Notes under the pieces: model-generated
Told to the model about the DNA's origin: nothing
The model's input: the letters and a program-made list of their open reading frames with translations, nothing else
Databases searched by the model: none
In this document: one piece after another, positions 23,360 through 31,937 of the stretch
How the letters are laid out: every line of letters begins with the position of its first letter
Position numbering within the stretch: the stretch's first letter is position 1
Translations under genes and position numbers: made by a program
Assembly (NCBI RefSeq): GCF_018323985.1
Contig: NZ_AP024590.1
Coordinates: 744,001-808,000 of the forward strand
Length of the DNA: 64,000 nt
Direction: 5' to 3'
Source: Enterobacter kobei
GTDB taxonomy: Bacteria; Pseudomonadota; Gammaproteobacteria; Enterobacterales; Enterobacteriaceae

Positions 23360-23728
23360 ATGGCGGGACAGATAACGTTTTTCCCTCTTTCATCCGTGTG
23401 CTGGACGTTCAGCGACGGGGCAGGCTGGCATATTGACGTGATCCCTGCGTCTTCTGCGGTTCTGTTGCTGCGACCCGTAGCGCTGTTGCCTGCCGGCGCA
23501 CCTTTACTGCGCTGGCGCGATGGCCAGCTTTTACTGGATATCGGCAGGTTCTCCCTGCCGCTCAGTGCCCGGGAGTGTGCCGTTTCGTGGCGCAGCCCGA
23601 AAATCCCGCGCCGGCTTTACTGCCCGCGTATGACATTACGGGAGCTGGGGCACCTGCTGAATGTCAGTGCGTTCGTTTTTATCTGCGGCGGTTACGATCC
23701 GGCCGCCTCACAAAGGAGATACCGGTAA
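23360..23728 (+). CDS. Unknown protein between TIGR03752 and TIGR03751
   Basis: A 122-residue protein starting at the ATG at 23360. It is rich in Trp, Leu and Pro, with stretches such as VLLLRPVALLPAGAPLLRW and GRFSLPLSARECAV, and ends in a basic tail. No signal peptide or clear transmembrane helix is seen, and I do not recognise the family. It uses the same codons as its neighbours, and its stop overlaps the ATG of the lipoprotein gene, which supports it being real. Confidence 0.55.
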   Translation: MAGQITFFPLSSVCWTFSDGAGWHIDVIPASSAVLLLRPVALLPAGAPLLRWRDGQLLLDIGRFSLPLSARECAVSWRSPKIPRRLYCPRMTLRELGHLLNVSAFVFICGGYDPAASQRRYR

Positions 23729-24138
23729 TGTACAGAACGGTTTTCATTCTGGCCCTGAGCTGTGTGATGCTCAGCGGCTGCTCAACCTCCAAAGAGGAAA
23801 TGCTGCCGGCGGGCGATAACACCATGCTGGAACTGTGGAACGGGGCGGACGGTGGCGGCAGTACTTCCCGCCAGTCTGCGGCGGTCCGCGACACGCTGCG
23901 ACGCCCGCTGACTGGCAGCGAAACGCAGGCGGACGCGCAGGCCGACCGCAGCTACAGCCGTACTCAGGAAAGCGAAATCACCCAGCAGTTTCCCCGGCTG
24001 CCCAACCCCGACATGGTGATGTACCTGTATCCCCATCTGGCAGACGGTAACACGCCGGTGCCGGGTTACAGCACTGTGTTCCCGTTCTACAGCCAGACGC
24101 AGTATGCCATGCCTGGCGAGCGCACGGAGGCCCTGTAA
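23728..24138 (+). CDS. TIGR03751 transfer lipoprotein (VirB7-like)
   Basis: A 136-residue lipoprotein with signal sequence and lipobox MLSGC (Cys19). The mature part has an acidic start (KEEMLPAGDNTMLELWNG) and a C-terminal FPRLPNPDMVMYLYPHL motif typical of TIGR03751. It probably anchors the outer-membrane core as VirB7/TraV does. A strong ribosome site (AAAGGAG) supports the ATG at 23728. It ends one base into the VirB4-like gene. Confidence 0.87.
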   Translation: MYRTVFILALSCVMLSGCSTSKEEMLPAGDNTMLELWNGADGGGSTSRQSAAVRDTLRRPLTGSETQADAQADRSYSRTQESEITQQFPRLPNPDMVMYLYPHLADGNTPVPGYSTVFPFYSQTQYAMPGERTEAL

Positions 24139-26996
24139 TGCTTTCACTGTTTACGCGTAATAAATCCACCGACCGGCAGACGCCGGTTGATGACGGCCAG
24201 TCCGTTCAGGCAGATGAAACCCTGACCGCGGCCGTGAAGGGCCGGCAACCTCTGAAGCGCCCCGGGAAAATGACGCGCCAGGATGAGGAGAAGGTTTATC
24301 ACGCCAATCCGTCCATCATTGACTTTTTGCCCTGGGCAGAATTTCTCGATGAAGAGCAGTGTCTCCTGCTCGATGACGGCGTGTCGGTGGGGGCCGTTTA
24401 TGATGTGACACCGGTGGCGACCGAAGGGCGAACCGAAGAGCGCCTGGAACAGATCCGGGACTCGGTTGAGGATGCACTTCAGGACAGCTTTGATGAACAT
24501 GACGTGAATCCCTGGGTCGTGCAGTTCTTCTGCCAGGACGAGGACGACACTGACGCGTACCTGGACAGGCTGCGCGGGTATGTCAAACCACATGCACAGC
24601 GCACGGCGTTTACCGACGCCTGGCTGGGTGAAATGGAGCGCCATATCCGCAGTATCTCCCGGCCTGAGGGACTTTTTACTGACTCGCTGATTACCGGCCA
24701 GCCGTGGCGCGGGCAGCAGCGCCGCACCCGGATGGTTGTTTATCGCTGGCTTGGTAAAAGCCGGGATCCGATGCCGCCGGTGGCGATGCTCAATCAGGTG
24801 TGCGACCGGGTCGTTAATGCCCTGGGCGGGGCGGGGATCCGCTGCACCCGGCAGAACGGCCTGCAGGTGCATGGCTGGCTGCTGCGGCTGTTCAATCCGT
24901 CACCGGACTGGGTGGAGAAAACCACGCTCTATCGGCAGGCTGCTTACGCAGACCCGCGCGAGACACCTGAAGGCACCGTGCCGGTCAGCAATGATTTTGC
25001 CGAAACCCTGTGGTTCACGCCGCCGGTTTCAGACCCGGAAAACGGCGTGTGGTGGATTGACAACAAGCCGCACTGCGCGGTGGCGGTGGAAAAACTGCGT
25101 ACACCGCCGGAGCCGGGCACCCTGACCGGCGAGAAAAGCCGGGGTGAAAAGAAAATTAATGCCCTGATGGATATGTTTCCGGAAGGGACCATGGTGTGCA
25201 TGACCGTGGTGGTACAGCCCCAGGACCGGCTTGAAGAGCAGTTTAACCGGCTGTCGAAAAATGCGGTCGGTGAGAATACCGAGTCGGGCCGCGTCCGCCA
25301 GGATGTGAAGACGGTCAAAGAGTATCTGGGCAACCGGCACAAGCTGTACCGGGCGGGGATCACCTTCCTGCTGCGCGGCGACGACATGACCAGCCTGAAG
25401 CGCAAGCGGCTGGAGCTGTCCACCGTATTGCTCGGGGCCGGTCTGCAGCCGGTACGGCCGGAGTTTGAAGAAGGTCCGCTGAACAGCTGGCTGCGGGCGC
25501 TGCCGATGTGCTTTAACCCGGACAGCGACAGAAAACACTGGTATACCCGTCTGACATGGGTTCAGCACCTGGCAGGACTTTTGCCGGTAACCGGGCGGGA
25601 AACCGGCACGGGGCACCCCGGCTTCAGCTTTTTCAACCGCGGCGGGGATACCCTGACATTCGATCCGCTCAACAAGCTCGACCGCACCCAGAACGCGCAT
25701 CTGCTGTTGTTCGGCCCGACCGGGGCGGGCAAGTCGGCCACGCTGTGTGCCGCGCTCTCCCAGCTGATGGCCGTCCATCGTCCGCGGCTGTTTATTGCGG
25801 AGGCCGGGAATTCGTTCGGCCTGCTGGCCGACTTCTTTGACAGCCTCGGGCTGACGGTGAATAAAATCAGCGTCAAACCCGGGAGCGGCGTCAGTCTGCC
25901 GCCGTTTGCTGATGCTCACAAACTGGTGGAAGAAGGCCTGGCCGCCCAGGCCGTTGATGAGAGCGACCTGCCGGATATCGACACGGACGACGATGGCGAG
26001 GATGACAAGCGTGACGTTCTCGGTGAAATGGAAATCTCCGCGCGCATGATGATCACCGGCGGTGACCCGAAAGAAGAGGCTGACCTTAAGCGTGCCGACA
26101 GGGCGATGATACGTGAGGCGCTGCTGATGGCGGCACATGCCACGTATAAGGAAGGGCGGCAGATGCTGCCGTCTGACCTGCAGAAGGCGCTGTACGACAT
26201 TGCCTCTGACAACGATGAGGGCGTCATCAATGTCCGCAATGCCCAGCGCAAGGCGAAAGCGGCGGAAATGGCGGAATCCCTGGGCATGTTCACTCAGGCC
26301 GGGAGCTTTGAAGCGGAGCTGTTCAACCGTGAAGGGGAGCTGTGGCCGGAAGCGGACGTGACGCTGGTCGACCTGGGGCATCTGGCGCGTGAGGGCTACG
26401 AGGCGCAGATGGCCCTGACCATGGTCTCGATGACCAACATGATTAACAACATCGCGGAGCGTGACCAGTTCCTGGGCCGGGATATTGTCTTCACGGTGGA
26501 TGAGGCGCATATCGTGACGGTTAATCCGCTGCTGTCGCCGTACATGACCAAGGTGGTCAAGATGTGGCGTAAGCTCGGGGCCTGGTTGTGGCTGGCCACC
26601 CAGAATCTTAAGGATTACCCAGACATTGCCGAAAAGATGCTTAACATGGCGGAATGGTGGATTTGTCTGACCATGCCTCCGGAAGAGGTCAAAGATATCA
26701 GCCGTTTTCGCGCGCTCACGCCGGAGCAGGAATCGGTGCTGCTTTCCGCCAGTAAACTGTCGGGGTGTTATACGGAAGGCGTGGTGCTGGCGAAACGGAT
26801 CGAAGCGCTGTTTCGTGCCGTGCCGCCCAGTCTCTTCCTGGCACTGGGCATGACGGAAAAAGAAGAGAAAGCCGAACGCCGGGCGCTGATGAATGAATTT
26901 CACTGCAGCGAACTGGAGGCGGCAAAACGCGTCGCGCAGAATCTGGACCGTCTGCGCGGTCTGACGGAAAAACAACAGGAGCCTGCCACGGTATGA
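24138..26996 (+). CDS. VirB4/TraC-like conjugative ATPase (TIGR03744)
   Basis: A 952-residue cytoplasmic ATPase. The N-terminal 480 residues correspond to the TraC/VirB4 domain. The motor domain has Walker A GPTGAGKS at residues 526-533 and Walker B with FTVDEAH at about 785-791, plus WLATQNLKDYPD in the following helix. A long acidic insertion (about 612-630, DIDTDDDGEDDKRD) lies between the motifs, as is common in the TIGR03744 family. It powers pilus or channel assembly. It overlaps genes on both sides by one to four bases and is the last large gene before the inserted Tn7-like element. Confidence 0.93.
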   Translation: MLSLFTRNKSTDRQTPVDDGQSVQADETLTAAVKGRQPLKRPGKMTRQDEEKVYHANPSIIDFLPWAEFLDEEQCLLLDDGVSVGAVYDVTPVATEGRTEERLEQIRDSVEDALQDSFDEHDVNPWVVQFFCQDEDDTDAYLDRLRGYVKPHAQRTAFTDAWLGEMERHIRSISRPEGLFTDSLITGQPWRGQQRRTRMVVYRWLGKSRDPMPPVAMLNQVCDRVVNALGGAGIRCTRQNGLQVHGWLLRLFNPSPDWVEKTTLYRQAAYADPRETPEGTVPVSNDFAETLWFTPPVSDPENGVWWIDNKPHCAVAVEKLRTPPEPGTLTGEKSRGEKKINALMDMFPEGTMVCMTVVVQPQDRLEEQFNRLSKNAVGENTESGRVRQDVKTVKEYLGNRHKLYRAGITFLLRGDDMTSLKRKRLELSTVLLGAGLQPVRPEFEEGPLNSWLRALPMCFNPDSDRKHWYTRLTWVQHLAGLLPVTGRETGTGHPGFSFFNRGGDTLTFDPLNKLDRTQNAHLLLFGPTGAGKSATLCAALSQLMAVHRPRLFIAEAGNSFGLLADFFDSLGLTVNKISVKPGSGVSLPPFADAHKLVEEGLAAQAVDESDLPDIDTDDDGEDDKRDVLGEMEISARMMITGGDPKEEADLKRADRAMIREALLMAAHATYKEGRQMLPSDLQKALYDIASDNDEGVINVRNAQRKAKAAEMAESLGMFTQAGSFEAELFNREGELWPEADVTLVDLGHLAREGYEAQMALTMVSMTNMINNIAERDQFLGRDIVFTVDEAHIVTVNPLLSPYMTKVVKMWRKLGAWLWLATQNLKDYPDIAEKMLNMAEWWICLTMPPEEVKDISRFRALTPEQESVLLSASKLSGCYTEGVVLAKRIEALFRAVPPSLFLALGMTEKEEKAERRALMNEFHCSELEAAKRVAQNLDRLRGLTEKQQEPATV

Positions 26997-27370
26997 TGAC
27001 ACTGAAGTACCCTGAACCCACTATTCATGAGCACAGTGGCTCAGCCCTGTTCACCCTGTCGCCTCAGGGGGAGCCCGGTGTGCTCCCGGCGACCCATCAG
27101 CACCTGGTGAGGCTGCGGGCAATGCTCAGGCAGCGCCTGACCGGTCCGGTCAGAATGACCTGTCACCCGCACCGGGTGGGACTCAGCAGCAGCGTGGCCA
27201 TCTATCTTGAGGGAAAGCTGAAGCAGGCGGTGAACATCCTTATCACCGTGACGGGACAGACGAGCTGGCCGCAGGAAGAGGAGTATGCGCATCCGCGCTG
27301 GTATATCACGGTGCCGGATTCGGCCGACCTGGCGTATCTGATGCTGTGGATTAACGGGCTGGACGTTTAA
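26993..27370 (+). CDS. Small protein after VirB4-like gene
   Basis: A 125-residue soluble protein starting on ATGATG overlapping the ATPase stop. It has a mixed alpha/beta pattern (AMLRQRLTGPVRMTCHPHRVG, VNILITVTGQ, HPRWYITVP) with no motif I can name. Genes of similar size follow the ATPase in related elements. A rho-independent terminator lies 60 bases downstream, and the Tn7-like insertion begins 123 bases after its stop, so the insertion fell in a gap. Confidence 0.65.
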   Translation: MMTLKYPEPTIHEHSGSALFTLSPQGEPGVLPATHQHLVRLRAMLRQRLTGPVRMTCHPHRVGLSSSVAIYLEGKLKQAVNILITVTGQTSWPQEEEYAHPRWYITVPDSADLAYLMLWINGLDV

Positions 27371-27430
27371 AACGAAAACTTGTCTTCACCAGGAGCATGA
27401 TAACAAAAAGAACAGAATGCTTTTTTGATG

Positions 27431-27455
27431 CCGGCCGCTGGGGCCGGTTTTTTTA
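27431..27455 (+). terminator. Terminator of first transfer operon
   Basis: CCGGCC, GCTGG loop, GGCCGG, then seven T residues. It closes the transcript ending with the small gene at 26993-27370 and stands only 38 bases from the left end of the Tn7-like element, which would limit polar effects of the insertion. Confidence 0.9.
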
Positions 27456-27540
27456 TGACTGGCGAGTTTTAGTAAAACGGTAACGCGCGAGGTGTGGGAT
27501 GAAAATAAAGTTTCCTCCTTGAAAATAGAGTTTCACCCTA

Positions 27541-27584
27541 AGCCAACGTGCGCTATGTTGATGATATCAACTAGGACGTTGGCT
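27541..27584. promoter_or_regulatory. Nested palindromic operator candidate
   Basis: AGCCAACGT (27541-27549) and ACGTTGGCT (27576-27584) form a 9-bp inverted repeat that encloses a second perfect palindrome, GTTGATGATATCAAC (27557-27571). It lies between the left transposon end and the first cargo gene. It may be the operator of the ribbon-helix-helix regulator encoded just downstream. Confidence 0.5.
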
Positions 27585-27825
27585 TTGTTATGGCTGGCAC
27601 ATTAAGACTCGAGATACGTCGAAAATTGGATAAATGTATTGCTAAGCAGTCAGGATTCCCTATAGCTCGCCTTCGGAGTAGGAGAAACCATGAAGGATGC
27701 CGTCTGGTCCGCGAGTGAAAAGTGCTGCATTGTACGTAAGGTTAAGAATCGCTGTCATAGTGTATCTATTCAGTATGTGTGCATATACAATAACGCAATT
27801 GCACAGACATATGCGGGGCGTTTTC

Positions 27826-28065
27826 ATGCGATTCACTGACCTCAAAAGTGAGACCTTAAATCTAAGAGTTTCCAGAAAGTTCAAACAGGCCTTAAAGAAG
27901 GCAGCGGAGCATGAGCAGCGGAGCATGGTGAATATGCTTGAGGTACTCCTTTGTGACTATTGCGACCACAAAGGCATTGTGTTGCAAAGCCCAGAAGCCA
28001 GCCAAGAACTTGGTCAGGGTCGAGCAGTAACTGGCCGTAAAAAAAACGTAGGGGTTTCTATATGA
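27826..28065 (+). CDS. Ribbon-helix-helix-like regulator of RM cluster
   Basis: A 79-residue protein with a CopG/Arc-like core: a short beta strand (ETLNLRVSRKFKQAL, residues about 8-22), then two helices (KKAAEHEQRSMVNMLEVLLCDYCDHKG region, about 22-50), followed by a polar tail. Ribbon-helix-helix dimers bind palindromes, so it could act as a control protein that times methylase and nuclease expression. An upstream in-frame start at 27697 would add a hydrophobic leader without a ribosome site, so I prefer the ATG at 27826. It overlaps the methylase gene by four bases. Confidence 0.6.
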   Translation: MRFTDLKSETLNLRVSRKFKQALKKAAEHEQRSMVNMLEVLLCDYCDHKGIVLQSPEASQELGQGRAVTGRKKNVGVSI

Positions 28066-29156
28066 CTTTTCGCTATATTGGCTCCAAATCTAGACTCGTC
28101 GACAAGATAGCATCCCACATTGGGCCGCCTAGAAAGGGCGCGTTTTTTGTGGATGCTTTTTGTGGAACTGGAGCTGTAGCTGAGGCTGCTGCGGAGCATG
28201 GTTGGAATGTGCGGATTAATGATAGCTTGCACTCAGCTGTTATCTCTGCTGGGGCACGTCTTATCAGCCATGATCAGGTGACCTTCAAAAAACTTGGTGG
28301 GTACTCTGGTGCTGTTAGCAAGCTAAACGCAGTTAAGCCATTGCATGATTTTATGTGGCGCACTTATAGCCCCGCTTCGATCGATACGTGTGGAATTGAG
28401 CGTAGGTACTTCACCGAAGAAAATGCAGCTAAGATAGACGCTATGCGCTGCTTGATTGTTGAGTGGAAAGGTGCCGGATATATTGACGAAATTGAGGAGA
28501 GGCTATTGATTGCCGATCTCTTTAGTGCACTGAACCGCGTTGCCAACATTGCGGGCACTTTTGGCTGCTTCCTCTCCAAATGGACAAGCCAATCTCAAAA
28601 CAAGATTGCCATGCGTTGCCGTGATCTCAAAGAAACTGGAGTGTGTGTTGAGGCTAGCGTGGGTGATGTGTTCGACGTTCCGAATGTTGCACACGACCTC
28701 GTGTATTTGGACCCCCCGTACACCAAGCGTCAATACGCGAGCTATTACCACATCCTTGAAACGGTGGCTCTTGGCGATGAGCCTGTGGTGGAGGGGGTTG
28801 CGGGACTTCGTCCATGGAAGGCCTTGGCTTCTGACTTTTGCTACAAGAGCCGTGCTCTCAAAACACTCTCGCGTCTGGTTCATGGCTTGAAGGCTCAAAG
28901 GGTACTGCTCTCGTACAGTAGTGAAGGGCACATCTGCATGCAGGACATGAAGGCTGAGCTTTCTAAGATCGGCTCGTCCACAATGTACCCTTTGGGCGCC
29001 ATTGGTCGATACCGGCCAAACAAGGCAGCCAGTAGCTCGGCGTCCGATGTGAATGAGTTTTTGGTGGTCGTGAAACGGTCCATGGCACAGCTTCCCCAAG
29101 CCCAGTCAAAAACAGTTAAAGCTATCAAACCCGTTCTCGTGAGGAGCTATGCATGA
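28062..29156 (+). CDS. D12-class N6-adenine DNA methyltransferase
   Basis: A 364-residue DNA methyltransferase of the D12 (Dam-like) class. The N-terminus YIGSK (residues 5-9) is motif X, DAFCGTGAVAEAA (31-43) is the AdoMet-binding motif I, and DPPYTKRQYASYY (from 217) is catalytic motif IV with DPPY, the hallmark of N6-adenine transfer. It would protect the host genome at a specific sequence that I cannot read from the protein. It follows the regulator with a four-base overlap and overlaps the second methyltransferase in the same way, so all five enzymes look like one operon. Confidence 0.9.
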   Translation: MTFRYIGSKSRLVDKIASHIGPPRKGAFFVDAFCGTGAVAEAAAEHGWNVRINDSLHSAVISAGARLISHDQVTFKKLGGYSGAVSKLNAVKPLHDFMWRTYSPASIDTCGIERRYFTEENAAKIDAMRCLIVEWKGAGYIDEIEERLLIADLFSALNRVANIAGTFGCFLSKWTSQSQNKIAMRCRDLKETGVCVEASVGDVFDVPNVAHDLVYLDPPYTKRQYASYYHILETVALGDEPVVEGVAGLRPWKALASDFCYKSRALKTLSRLVHGLKAQRVLLSYSSEGHICMQDMKAELSKIGSSTMYPLGAIGRYRPNKAASSSASDVNEFLVVVKRSMAQLPQAQSKTVKAIKPVLVRSYA

Positions 29157-31372
29157 GTTCTCCTCGGCCTGTTGAATCAGAGTACCTGGCCCCAGCAGAA
29201 GCGGCACTCACTCAGGCTGTGGGAGGGGAAACCAGCTTTGAGCTTCGGCTTCAAGTTTTGGAGGCAGCATCAGCGCGTTTTGGCGGGTTTGACCTAACGG
29301 CGTTTCATGAGGCTTTTGGAGTCAAGAGCAAGCGCGCAGCATCAGATCTTTTGGAGCTTGCGGTACCTGTAGCAAGTGCCATCGAGCGTTCACCTATTCA
29401 CCCTGCTTTGGCACTGAGTGTCTTGGCGCGTGAGGTCTTGCATGAGCAGGATCGAAAAAGCACGGGCGCCTACCATACGGATTTTCGCCTGGCTACACGA
29501 CTGGCGCAGCTCGCAGCCCCCAAGCTCACACACAAGAGCAAGGTGATTGATCCTGCCTGCGGTGCAGGAATTTTGCTAGCAGCGCTGACTCACGCAGTGT
29601 GTGGTATGGATAGAGCCAAGACGGCGCATTGGTTGGCTCACGGTGTGTATGCAGCGGATCTTTCTGGCAACTCTTTGCGTGCGGCACTGCTTGCGCTTGC
29701 TTCGTTCACTGATGATGTATCGACTCTTAAGGCTATGCGTGCCCGTTGGTACTGTGGCGATAGCTTGATGGCTGATCGCAAGGTTTGGACTGCCATGGTC
29801 CCTGAGGGGTTTGATGCGGTGATCGGCAATCCACCATGGGAAAAGGTCAAGCTCTCACGGCACGAATTCTTGAAGTCCTCAGGCACCAAGCGCCACTACG
29901 GGGCCCAAATTCATGGGCTTGATGAGGATCTGTTTGCCCAGCAGCGCAATGAGGTAGCGAACTACTCTCGTCGCCTGTTGGCTCGCTATCCCGATTTGGG
30001 TAATGGAGAGCCAGACCTATACATTGCTTTCACGGACCTCTTTTTTGAACTCTGCAAAAAGCAGGGTGTGGTGGTTGCACTAATTCCGGGTGGGCTCATT
30101 CGCTCGCAAGGTACCCGCGCCATGCGGCAGAAAATCTTTGATGCGAGCCAAAGCGTGTCCATGTCGATCATCGATAACCGTGCACGGTTCTTTACGATCG
30201 ACACACGCTTTAAGTTCCTGGCCGTGGCTCTCACTAAGGCTGGCTCTGAAAAGAGCAAGCGTGAGCCCATCACTCTCATGCATGAGCGGGGCACCCCTAC
30301 GGGATTGGAGATTACGGGAACTGCCACTATTGGGCGTGCAGCACTTGCGGGTGTTCGGGGCGATTTGAGCCTGCCCGAGGTTCGTAACGTGTCTGAGTGG
30401 AAGCTCTTCTCAAAGATCGGAGAAGCAGGTGTTTCGTGGGAAGAGCCTGGTTATGGCTGGACCCCGAAGTTTTGCCGTGAAGTTGATATGACCAAGGAGC
30501 GTCCTAAGTTCCTGGGGCGTGCCACGCCTGGCGCTTTGCCACTGGTGGAAGGTCGAATGGTGCAGGCGCATCGCTTTGGTGTAAAAGGCCACGTGTCAGG
30601 CACTGGTCGCCGTGCGTTGTGGGAGGCTTATGCCATCGGAGACTCACGCCTTGCCCCCCAGTTTTGGATTCGTCTCTCCGACATGCCCAGTGCTAACCAG
30701 CACCGTGCGGACGTGCTGCGTGTGGGCTTTTGCGACATTGCGGGTCAGACCAATGAGCGTTCGCTCATGGCCTCGTTAATTCCTGCTGGGGTGGTCTGTG
30801 GCAATAAGGTGCCCACGATCCTTTTCCCTGAAGACCCATCAGAAGAACGGCTGCTGGTGTGGGTGTCCATCGCTAACAGTTTTGCCTTTGACTGGATGCT
30901 TCGGCGTGTGCTCACTACGACGGTGAATTACTTCCTGCTGCAAAGCGTGCCCATGCCAAAACTCGCCAAAGATGGTTTGCCATGGAAGAGGCTGGTGAGT
31001 GCTGCACGCGAATTGCGCACACTTGACAGTGCGGGGGCTACTCGTGAAACCTACGAGCGCATGGCGCAGCTTCGTGGGGAGATTGATGCGGAAGTGGCCG
31101 TGGCCTATGGGCTCGATTTGAAGGACATGGAGTTAGTGCTCCAAGACTTCCCGCTTTTGGATCGGGGCCAAGTGGGCTTGCCAGGTGAGGCCAAGTCCAC
31201 AATTACCCGAGATAATGTTTTGGCTGCAATGGCAAAACGCACAGGAAGTCTGTCTACAGTTTGGTCGCACCGTGCGATGCAGGCACGCGCGCTGGGGGCG
31301 ATTGCTTATGTACCCTCTGAGTTCGCTCTGGGGGGCGAAGAAATAGAAGAAGGATCCAAAATTCATGGCTAA
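29153..31372 (+). CDS. Second N6-adenine methyltransferase (Eco57I-like)
   Basis: A 739-residue methyltransferase of the gamma/N-6 class. Motif X is STGAYHTDFRLA (103-114), motif I DPACGAGILLAAL (133-145), and motif IV NPPWEKVKL (226-234). The rest, about residues 320-739, probably contains a target-recognition domain and helical C-terminus like those of Eco57I, PglX or type I M subunits. I see no endonuclease motif (PD-ExK) in its N-terminal 100 residues, so it is probably a methylase only, paired with the McrBC-like nuclease downstream. Two methylases of different class suggest an asymmetric recognition site in which each modifies one strand. That is inference. Confidence 0.87.
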   Translation: MSSPRPVESEYLAPAEAALTQAVGGETSFELRLQVLEAASARFGGFDLTAFHEAFGVKSKRAASDLLELAVPVASAIERSPIHPALALSVLAREVLHEQDRKSTGAYHTDFRLATRLAQLAAPKLTHKSKVIDPACGAGILLAALTHAVCGMDRAKTAHWLAHGVYAADLSGNSLRAALLALASFTDDVSTLKAMRARWYCGDSLMADRKVWTAMVPEGFDAVIGNPPWEKVKLSRHEFLKSSGTKRHYGAQIHGLDEDLFAQQRNEVANYSRRLLARYPDLGNGEPDLYIAFTDLFFELCKKQGVVVALIPGGLIRSQGTRAMRQKIFDASQSVSMSIIDNRARFFTIDTRFKFLAVALTKAGSEKSKREPITLMHERGTPTGLEITGTATIGRAALAGVRGDLSLPEVRNVSEWKLFSKIGEAGVSWEEPGYGWTPKFCREVDMTKERPKFLGRATPGALPLVEGRMVQAHRFGVKGHVSGTGRRALWEAYAIGDSRLAPQFWIRLSDMPSANQHRADVLRVGFCDIAGQTNERSLMASLIPAGVVCGNKVPTILFPEDPSEERLLVWVSIANSFAFDWMLRRVLTTTVNYFLLQSVPMPKLAKDGLPWKRLVSAARELRTLDSAGATRETYERMAQLRGEIDAEVAVAYGLDLKDMELVLQDFPLLDRGQVGLPGEAKSTITRDNVLAAMAKRTGSLSTVWSHRAMQARALGAIAYVPSEFALGGEEIEEGSKIHG

Positions 31373-31937
31373 TGGAGCGGGACAGGTTGCTCGAATTCTG
31401 TACAAGGAGATTGTTGAGGGAGATCGACGGAAAGCTGATGCGGAGTCTAATGACTCTGATTCTGGAGGGGGGGCAAGAGACTTTCGATTTCCCTACGAGG
31501 CGGTGTTGCCAGCTGTTGAGTTGATATTTCCCAATAAAATTCTCCGGGGTGGAAAGGCAGTACATCAAGGTACCTTCTTTTGGAACGAGCCGGACTCAAC
31601 ACAGGTTGTATCAAGAGCAGCTGAGTTTATGTCACCCACAAAGTCTCGGCCGAGAGAGGGATGGATTTCTCAGGTGCCGAAATTTTCATGTTTTGATTCG
31701 GACCGAATGCCATCAGGGGGAATTGGGAATCGCGTTTTGTTGCTTCTGATTCAGCTTCATGACCAGTCGGTTTGGCCGCACTTCGCGGAAGAAGCAACTC
31801 TTCGTGTTAAAGGCGTTTGGGATCCTTCAGTTGCTCAAGAGCTATTGAGTTGTTTGGATGCACAGCGGGCTGCTAATCGAGCCGTAATTGGCTATATCGA
31901 CTTCACGAACATGCGTAGGTTCTGTAATGGTAAGTGA
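31365..31937 (+). CDS. Unrecognised protein in RM operon
   Basis: A 190-residue soluble protein located between the second methylase and the McrB-like ATPase, overlapping both neighbours (by eight and eleven bases). Sequence features include a helical N-terminus (AGQVARILYKEIVEGDRRKADAE split around ILYKEIVEGD), an aromatic middle (FRFPYEAVLPAVELIFP, GTFFWNEPDSTQVV) and a C-terminal LLLLIQLHDQSVWPHFAEEA. I do not recognise a family. The coupled translation implies a subunit role, perhaps as a specificity or adaptor protein of the McrBC-type complex, since the downstream ATPase lacks a long N-terminal DNA-binding domain. Confidence 0.7.
   Translation: MANGAGQVARILYKEIVEGDRRKADAESNDSDSGGGARDFRFPYEAVLPAVELIFPNKILRGGKAVHQGTFFWNEPDSTQVVSRAAEFMSPTKSRPREGWISQVPKFSCFDSDRMPSGGIGNRVLLLLIQLHDQSVWPHFAEEATLRVKGVWDPSVAQELLSCLDAQRAANRAVIGYIDFTNMRRFCNGK

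Noticed and set aside
25029..27002. 657-codon open frame antisense to the VirB4-like gene
   Set aside because: Shadow of the coding strand; low-complexity His/Arg/Gln-rich product with no family features.
27590..27718. Short frame of 42 codons at the left side of the Tn7-like element
   Set aside because: It lies after the palindromic operator and looks protein-like (LRLEIRRKLDKCIAKQSGF), but has no ribosome site and ends early; perhaps a remnant, too weak to annotate.
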